The notes under the pieces were generated by a model, which did no database searches, was not told the origin of the DNA, and saw nothing but the letters and a program-made list of their open reading frames with translations. Shown here one piece after another: positions 5,262 to 9,386 of a stretch of 9,386 nucleotides of DNA. The stretch comes from Nitrosospira sp. Its GTDB lineage: Bacteria > Pseudomonadota > Gammaproteobacteria > Burkholderiales > Nitrosomonadaceae. Position 1 is the stretch's first letter. Each line of letters starts with the position of its first letter. Position numbers and translations under genes: made by a program. The stretch covers positions 1 through 9,386 of the forward strand of contig JAKDLC010000061.1 in NCBI GenBank assembly GCA_030453055.1. The letters run 5' to 3'.

Positions 5262-5577
5262 AAAATAATTACATGTCATTTTGCTTTTTTCTATAACCTC
5301 TTTTAGTTTTTTAGCATCTTTTTATTTAAGTCGGTTCATCTTTGGATAAGCGTAACGGCTTGAAATCAAAATCGGATTGGGTGATCGCTCAAGCTAAAGA
5401 TATGTATTTTACTATTCATTCTCTAATCGCATGACCTAAGCGAGATGTATTTGTGCGTCTTCCGGTGAACGTGACCGCTGCGCATGAGATGGTGTTACGC
5501 GGTTAGATTGTAATGTCTGCGGTCACGATGCTCCAGAATACCCAATCAACCCTGGCATTGCCATTTCAGCGCATACC

Positions 5578-6873
5578 TCAGTGGCTGCCTTCACGGCTCC
5601 TGTCGACTTGATCCGTTGTGACCAGGCTGGCATGATTTCCCCACGCGTTGCGGATATACGATAAGACCTGCGCCACCTCGTCGTCGCGCAGGACCTGCGC
5701 AAACGGCGGCATGCCATACGGCCGTGGATTGCCTGCGGTGGATGGCGGGTAGCCACCATTGAGCACGCTGCGAACCGCATTGACGGGAGGCGTCATGGTG
5801 ACCCCTCGATTGCCTGCCAGTGGCGGATATATGCCGGGCGCACCCTGTCCGGAATCGCCGTGACAATCCTGACAATGTTTCTCATAGAGCTTGGCGCCCC
5901 GCTGAAACCAGTTTTTCACCTGCCCGGTAACGACGGGAGCGGCGGCGCGAACACGTGGACTGGTCTCCGGCAGTGATTTCAGGTAATTGGCCATTGCAAG
6001 CGCGTCTTCCTTGCTGAGATGCTGCAGGCTTTGCCTGACGACATCGGCCATGGGACCCGATGTGGCTGACTGCGGCGAAATACCCGTGGTGAGCAACTGT
6101 GTGATCTCCTCGATCGGCCAGCCGGCGGACCCGGCCTCCTGGCTGGAAGTCAGAGACGGCGCATACCAGTTCGAACCCATGATCTGCCCTCCTCCCAATG
6201 TATCGTCACCAACGGCGCCCAGCGGATTGCGTTGCGCATGGCATGCGTTGCAGTGCCCAAGCCCCTGCACCAGATATGCGCCGCGGTTCCATTCATGGCT
6301 TTTCGCCGTGTCCGGCTGATAAACGCCCGGCTTGAAGTAAATGGCACGCCAGAGACTCAACAGGGGTTGAAAGTTGTAGGGAAAATTGATTTTGCTCGGA
6401 GGGTTATGTTGCGCGACGGGAGCCAGCGTTTGAAGATGCGCGAAAATGGCGTCCGAATCCTCACGGGTGATTTTCGTATATTCGGTATAGGGAAATGACG
6501 GGTATAAGGGCCGGCCATCGCGTGATTTGCCCTCGTGCAGCGCCTTCCAGAAATCTTGCTCCGTCCAGTGTCCGATCCCGGTCGCCTTATCCGGGGTGAT
6601 ATTGGGCGTGACAAATGTACCGAAGGGGGTAGACAGGCTGCGCCCGCCGGCATAGAGCCGACCGCCCTGTGCGGTATGGCATCCCATGCAATTACCCGCC
6701 TGCGCAAGATAAGCGCCGCGCGATTGGCGTTGCGCGGAGGATACCGCCTTCTCTGCTGTTACTTCCTTTTTGGCCGCCGCGCCCTTTTCCGCAGACGGTG
6801 CGCCGATCAGTTCAAATGACAAGCCCATGGCCGTCAGGCACGCGATGCTGGCGGCTATGAGGGCTCGTTTCAT
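5578..6873 (-). CDS. Triheme cytochrome c, alcohol/gluconate dehydrogenase subunit type
   Basis: A 431-aa exported protein with a hydrophobic N-terminal signal (about 4-19) and three class-I haem motifs: C62MGCH66, C208NACH212 and C334QDCH338. Candidate Met axial ligands are M232 (QIMGSNWYAP), M274 and M388 (YGMPPFAQ). The sequence FGTFVTPNITPDKATGIGHW after haem 1, then YPSFPYTEYTKIT and RGAYLVQGLGHCNACH, is characteristic of the triheme subunits of membrane-bound alcohol and gluconate dehydrogenases. These carry electrons from a PQQ or FAD dehydrogenase to ubiquinone or a terminal oxidase. The ATG overlaps the stop of the upstream diheme cytochrome gene (ATGA), so the two are translationally coupled. 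No dehydrogenase subunit is adjacent, so the electron donor is unknown. The N-terminal Ala/Lys/Glu-rich linker (about 26-46) is low complexity. Confidence 0.9.
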   Translation of the reverse strand: MKRALIAASIACLTAMGLSFELIGAPSAEKGAAAKKEVTAEKAVSSAQRQSRGAYLAQAGNCMGCHTAQGGRLYAGGRSLSTPFGTFVTPNITPDKATGIGHWTEQDFWKALHEGKSRDGRPLYPSFPYTEYTKITREDSDAIFAHLQTLAPVAQHNPPSKINFPYNFQPLLSLWRAIYFKPGVYQPDTAKSHEWNRGAYLVQGLGHCNACHAQRNPLGAVGDDTLGGGQIMGSNWYAPSLTSSQEAGSAGWPIEEITQLLTTGISPQSATSGPMADVVRQSLQHLSKEDALAMANYLKSLPETSPRVRAAAPVVTGQVKNWFQRGAKLYEKHCQDCHGDSGQGAPGIYPPLAGNRGVTMTPPVNAVRSVLNGGYPPSTAGNPRPYGMPPFAQVLRDDEVAQVLSYIRNAWGNHASLVTTDQVDRSREGSH

Positions 6874-7592
6874 GGAGCGTCATTCCGATGAAATAGGCTT
6901 TCACAACGCCGCGCCATCTCAACGGGAAGGTTGGCGGCGGCGCCGGTCTTCTCTGGCACGGACTGAGCGGCCAGCCAGGCTGCAATGGCGTTCGTTTCGT
7001 CGGTGGTGAGCTCTTTTGCGATCTCCGACATGCAATCGGGCGTCTGTCCTCGCAGCAAACCTCCGCTCCGCCAGGCGCCGAACTGGGCAATCAAGTAAAC
7101 ACGAGGCAGGCCCAGCAAACCGGGAATAAACGGCGCGGTACCCATCAGCGCTTTACCATGACATTCAACACAGGCGGGGATTTTTCGCGAGGGATCTCCC
7201 TGATTGATAAGCTTTTGGGCCAGCTTGCTCTCATTCGATGACAAAGCCGTGCGCTCAGGCGGCGGATAAGGCTGTTCAAGTGCGGAAAAGTAGGCGGCCA
7301 TTTCCAGCAAATACCGATCCGACACATTCGCAAGCAGCAAGGTCATAGGCCGGTAATAACGCCGGCCATCACGAAAATTGCGCAACTGGTTGAATATATA
7401 GCCCTCGGGCTTGCCAGCGATCCGGGGATAATATGCATCTCTCCCCATTCTGTCCTCGGGGCCGTGGCAGACGACACAAGCCTTTACCCGCTCCGCCATT
7501 GTGTCGGGCACGTCAACCGGCGCTGCCGCAATGGCGACCCCGGCGACCGCGAATCCGGCGGAAAACATGAATGCCATTATAAGTTGTCTCAC
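6870..7592 (-). CDS. Diheme cytochrome c (c4-like)
   Basis: A 240-aa product with a signal peptide (hydrophobic 5-23, AAA cleavage region) and two haem motifs, C39VVCH43 and C141VECH145, one per cytochrome-c domain. M83 (RPMT) and M188 (DCMSEIA) are likely sixth ligands. The phrases YYPRIAGKPEGYIFNQLRNF and FIPGLLGLPRVYLIAQ are typical of cytochrome c4 and related two-domain periplasmic electron carriers. The most upstream possible start is GTG 7592-7590, because an in-frame TAG lies seven codons before it. An ATG at codon 6 is the alternative and would still leave a full signal peptide. Neither has a strong Shine-Dalgarno. The stop overlaps the start of the triheme gene by four bases. The pair probably forms one electron-transfer chain segment in the periplasm. 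Confidence 0.9.
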   Translation of the reverse strand: MRQLIMAFMFSAGFAVAGVAIAAAPVDVPDTMAERVKACVVCHGPEDRMGRDAYYPRIAGKPEGYIFNQLRNFRDGRRYYRPMTLLLANVSDRYLLEMAAYFSALEQPYPPPERTALSSNESKLAQKLINQGDPSRKIPACVECHGKALMGTAPFIPGLLGLPRVYLIAQFGAWRSGGLLRGQTPDCMSEIAKELTTDETNAIAAWLAAQSVPEKTGAAANLPVEMARRCESLFHRNDAP

Positions 7593-7967
7593 GGCTCGCC
7601 ATTTATTCCGCTACAGGATTGCACTGGTAGACTATGTGCGCCTCCTGAAGTTGCAGCAGGGCGCTTTTTCGGCAAACAAATCAGATCGACGAGCGCCTTG
7701 CCCAGCACAGTATACCAATCCCCTCTGGAACGCATTGAAGCGCACAAAAGAAGTCGTTCGTCAGCGGGTCGATGAATGACGATTCGTGTGCGCTCGATGC
7801 TCATGCCGCTACCGTGGCGGCGGAGGGCTCTGACTGGAATATACCCGACATTCTAAAAGGTGTTGATGCCGAGAAAATTTACAATTATAAGAGAGCAACC
7901 AAGGGCGCCAGAACGAAATCTCGTATAACAGACTGTATTCAAGAAGATTTAACTTAAAAGACATTTT
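7593..7967. other. Gene-free region upstream of cytochrome operon
   Basis: Short open frames exist on both strands, but none has a good ribosome-binding site or a recognisable product. The stretch probably holds the cytochrome promoter on the minus strand. The part from about 7840 to 7967 is markedly AT-richer and leads into the sigma-54-like sequence on the plus strand. Confidence 0.45.
7709..7717 (-). promoter_or_regulatory. Possible extended -10 promoter for cytochrome operon
   Basis: The minus strand reads TGGTATACT, a TGn-extended -10 (TATACT) that needs only a weak -35. None is obvious upstream. Transcription would start near 7702, leaving a leader of about 110 nt before the GTG. Confidence 0.3.
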
Positions 7968-7968
7968 A

Positions 7969-7984
7969 TGGCACGAATTATGCA
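7969..7984 (+). promoter_or_regulatory. Sigma-54-like (-24/-12) promoter
   Basis: TGGCACGAATTATGCA has the invariant GG (7970-7971) and GC (7982-7983) separated by exactly 10 bases. It matches the consensus TGGCACG-N4-TTGCA except for one base. The expected start is about 12 bases after GC, near 7995, which is some 110 nt before the small-protein gene. The same bases also begin a 42-codon ORF (ATG 7968, stop 8094-8096) with no clear ribosome-binding site, so part of the match could be coincidental. Confidence 0.45.
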
Positions 7985-8107
7985 TCAAAGCCAGGTGGGG
8001 ATAATACTTCCCTACAAGGGGGACGGTGCGGTGGTGGAGATTCCGCGCCGGATCGTTTTCCGGCTGCGAACAGGCAGCCATGACCATAAATCCTGAAGGC
8101 TTTTGAA

Positions 8108-8302
8108 ATGCGTAAAATCGTTGGTTTTGTCGGCTCGCACATACTTTATTTTCTGGCCGATCGTGTGGATGAAGTGATGAATAAAACGAGATCGAGACGG
8201 CTTTTCCCGCTCTACAGAAAGTTGCTGGTTCGCTCGGCGGATGTGGAAAATTGGGGCGGCGGCGGCGGCGCCTGGGGTACGCTCTGGGCAAACCAGAGAT
8301 AG
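8108..8302 (+). CDS. Small conserved-looking protein, 64 aa, unknown function
   Basis: The product begins MRKIVGFVGSHILYFLADRV and includes LFPLYRKLLVRSADVENW before a run of five glycines and GAWGTLWANQR. The pattern of a short hydrophobic N-terminus, a YP/FP-x-Y basic segment, a S-x-D-x-x-W segment and a Gly/Trp tail resembles small uncharacterised proteobacterial proteins of about 60 aa that I recall only loosely. The N-terminal 17 residues could associate with the membrane. GAAGG lies 8 bases before the ATG. The five Gly codons are a perfect (GGC)5 triplet repeat (8255-8269), so length could vary between strains without a frame change. The gene is convergent with the glutathione reductase gene, 17 bp apart. 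A sigma-54-like promoter lies about 120 bp upstream. Function unknown. Confidence 0.6.
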   Translation: MRKIVGFVGSHILYFLADRVDEVMNKTRSRRLFPLYRKLLVRSADVENWGGGGGAWGTLWANQR

Positions 8303-8319
8303 CTCGACGGACGCATTGA

Positions 8320-9312
8320 TCACGTTGCCTGCGGCGTCAACAGTGCGCGGTCGTGAGGCTGGTCAGGATTCAGGATCGGTCCCGCCGGCACGATGCCGTT
8401 GGGGTTGATGGTGGGATGGCTGCGGTAGTAGTGCTCCTTGATGTGACGCATGTTCACCGTTGCGGCTACGCCCGGCCATTGATACAGTTCGCGGGTAAAG
8501 CCCCAAAGGTTCGGGTAGTCCGCCAGCCGCCTGAGATTGCACTTGAAGTGACCATGGTAAACCGGATCGAAGCGAACCAGTGTGGTGAACAGCCGCCAGT
8601 CGGCTTCGGTGATGCGGCCACCCAGCAGATAGCGCTGGCGGGAAAGACGCTGCTCAAGCGCGCCCAGAGATTCGAATAGCGCCGCTACGGCACTCTCATA
8701 GACTTGCTGATCGGTGGCAAAGCCAGCCTTGTACACCCCATTGTTGACTGTGCCGTAAATACGCGCGTTGATCGCGTCAATCTGCGGCAGCAACGCTGCC
8801 GGCGCGTAATCCCCGTCTGCTGCGCCCATGCCATCGAAAGCCGTGTTAAGCATGCGAATGATCTCGGCCGACTCATTGCTGACTATCGTGTCGTTCTGAA
8901 AGTCCCACAGCACCGGCACGGTCACCCGGCCCGTATATTCGGGAGCGGCACGCAAATAGATTTCATAAAGATAGCGAGCCTGCCGCACGGGATCGGCCAC
9001 GACCCCCGGAGCCTGCTCGAACGTCCAGCCGTATTCGCCCATATAGGGGTTGACTACCGATACTCCGATCATGCCTTCCAGCCTTTTGAGGGCGCGAAAA
9101 ATCAGCGCTCGATGCGCCCATGGGCAGGCCAGTGACACATACAGGTGATAGCGCCCGGCCTCGGCGGCAAAACCGTCCACACCGCTCGGCCCGGCCCGTC
9201 CGTCGGAGGTGATCCAGTTGCGGAATTGTGCAGTGGTGCGGACGAAACTGCCGCCCGTCGCCTTGGTATCGTACCATTCATCGACCCACTCGCCCTTGAC
9301 CAATAAACCCAT
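8320..9312 (-). CDS. yqjG: Glutathionyl-hydroquinone reductase (Xi-class GST, YqjG-like)
   Basis: A 330-aa cytosolic enzyme, close in length to E. coli YqjG (328 aa). The N-terminal thioredoxin-like domain carries the catalytic C63 in SLACPWAHRAL, the signature of Xi-class/omega-like glutathione transferases. It is followed by VTVPVLWDF and IVSNESAEIIRML, the cis-Pro and glutathione gamma-glutamyl binding region. The C-terminal helical domain includes YLLGGRITEADWRLFTTLVRFDPVY (given as YLLGGRITEADWRL plus FTTLVRFDPVY). The closing HIKEHYYRSHPTINPNGIVP is a family hallmark. These enzymes reduce glutathionyl-hydroquinones to free hydroquinone, using one glutathione and releasing GSSG, in quinone recycling and stress protection. 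A GGAG lies about 9 bases before the ATG. No partner gene is adjacent. The assignment is strong. The physiological quinone is unknown. Confidence 0.95.
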   Translation of the reverse strand: MGLLVKGEWVDEWYDTKATGGSFVRTTAQFRNWITSDGRAGPSGVDGFAAEAGRYHLYVSLACPWAHRALIFRALKRLEGMIGVSVVNPYMGEYGWTFEQAPGVVADPVRQARYLYEIYLRAAPEYTGRVTVPVLWDFQNDTIVSNESAEIIRMLNTAFDGMGAADGDYAPAALLPQIDAINARIYGTVNNGVYKAGFATDQQVYESAVAALFESLGALEQRLSRQRYLLGGRITEADWRLFTTLVRFDPVYHGHFKCNLRRLADYPNLWGFTRELYQWPGVAATVNMRHIKEHYYRSHPTINPNGIVPAGPILNPDQPHDRALLTPQAT

Positions 9313-9344
9313 CCGGATTCTCCGGGAATCAGAAACCGCACCAA

Positions 9345-9370
9345 AATTTCTTTTTCAATTTCTTTTTCAA
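9345..9370 (-). repeat. 12-bp tandem repeat upstream of yqjG
   Basis: The unit AATTTCTTTTTC (plus strand) occurs twice in perfect tandem (9345-9356, 9357-9368), followed by AA. On the minus strand each unit supplies GAAAAAGAAATT. It lies 33 bp before the yqjG start, in the presumed leader or promoter. Copy number could vary by slippage. Confidence 0.7.
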
Positions 9371-9386
9371 CCATAAGCGATCGACC

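Larger units (their letters stand above)
5214..5577. other. AT-rich gene-free region beside the R-M island
   Basis: No coding region is supported. The first part holds the endonuclease promoter and the right inverted sequence. The stretch 5262-5340 is T-rich on the plus strand. A perfect 9-bp inverted repeat, CGTGACCGC (5470-5478) and GCGGTCACG (5519-5527), has a 40-nt spacer. It lies downstream of the cytochrome operon on the minus strand but lacks a tight loop or T-run. The change from AT-rich to GC-rich sequence occurs near 5450-5480 and may mark the right edge of the foreign segment. Confidence 0.5.

Noticed and set aside
5262..5340. T-rich stretch as an intrinsic terminator
   Set aside because: T-runs are present but no stable GC-rich stem precedes them on the plus strand, and no plus-strand gene ends nearby.
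6150..6819. Several plus- and minus-strand frames of 60-116 codons within the triheme cytochrome gene
   Set aside because: They are shadows of a gene with three CxxCH motifs in one continuous frame.
7589..7804. 71-codon minus-strand frame ending in a GTGA overlap with the diheme cytochrome start
   Set aside because: The overlap is suggestive of coupling, but there is no ribosome-binding site and no recognisable sequence. The best cytochrome promoter candidate would start inside it.
7772..7957. 61-codon plus-strand frame in the region upstream of the cytochromes
   Set aside because: No ribosome-binding site, no recognisable domain, and abrupt composition change within it. Not supported as a gene.
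7968..8096. 42-codon ORF (MARIMHQSQVGIILPYKGDG...) overlapping the sigma-54-like site
   Set aside because: No clear Shine-Dalgarno and no family resemblance. Kept only as an alternative reading of the promoter sequence.

Overview
The window looks like a chromosomal stretch of a Gram-negative proteobacterium, most likely a betaproteobacterium. This is inferred from the mix of CreA, a ClsB-like phospholipase-D synthase, a CHRD protein, c-type cytochromes and a Xi-class glutathione transferase, all on a moderately GC-rich background. Gene content recalls ammonia oxidisers of the Nitrosospira/Nitrosomonas type, but nothing here proves genus. An ordinary housekeeping backbone is interrupted by small mobile repeats and by a more AT-rich restriction-modification (R-M) island.

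Left part (1-3240): a RelE/HigB-like toxin gene runs off the left edge on the minus strand. It starts beside a 61-bp palindromic repeat. On the plus strand follow a nine-codon leader ORF overlapping a cardiolipin synthase gene, then creA, then a CHRD-domain secreted protein. A second copy of the palindromic repeat lies just upstream of the CHRD gene. A 23-bp direct repeat occurs at the end of creA and again after the CHRD gene.

Island (about 3277-5262): a truncated IS1595-type transposase has kept its zinc ribbon and helix-turn-helix region. It lacks the residues aligning with the first catalytic Asp and the following Glu. It is followed by a DNA amino-methyltransferase with a DPPH motif. Convergent to that is a GIY-YIG endonuclease of the Eco29kI family. 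The two genes share a TTAA in which both stop codons lie. The block is bracketed by an inverted 18/20-bp sequence (3297-3316 and 5244-5261), and each copy carries the -35 box of a candidate promoter firing inward. It can be read as a degenerate transposon carrying an R-M system, or as an R-M system whose controller is a transposase-derived DNA-binding protein.

Right part (5578-9386): a two-gene minus-strand operon encodes a diheme c4-like cytochrome and a triheme cytochrome of the alcohol-dehydrogenase subunit type. Five haems are encoded but no dehydrogenase is in view. Next come a largely gene-free stretch with a sigma-54-like promoter sequence, a 64-residue small protein, and convergent to it a glutathionyl-hydroquinone reductase (yqjG-like). 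No tRNA, rRNA or CRISPR array was seen.
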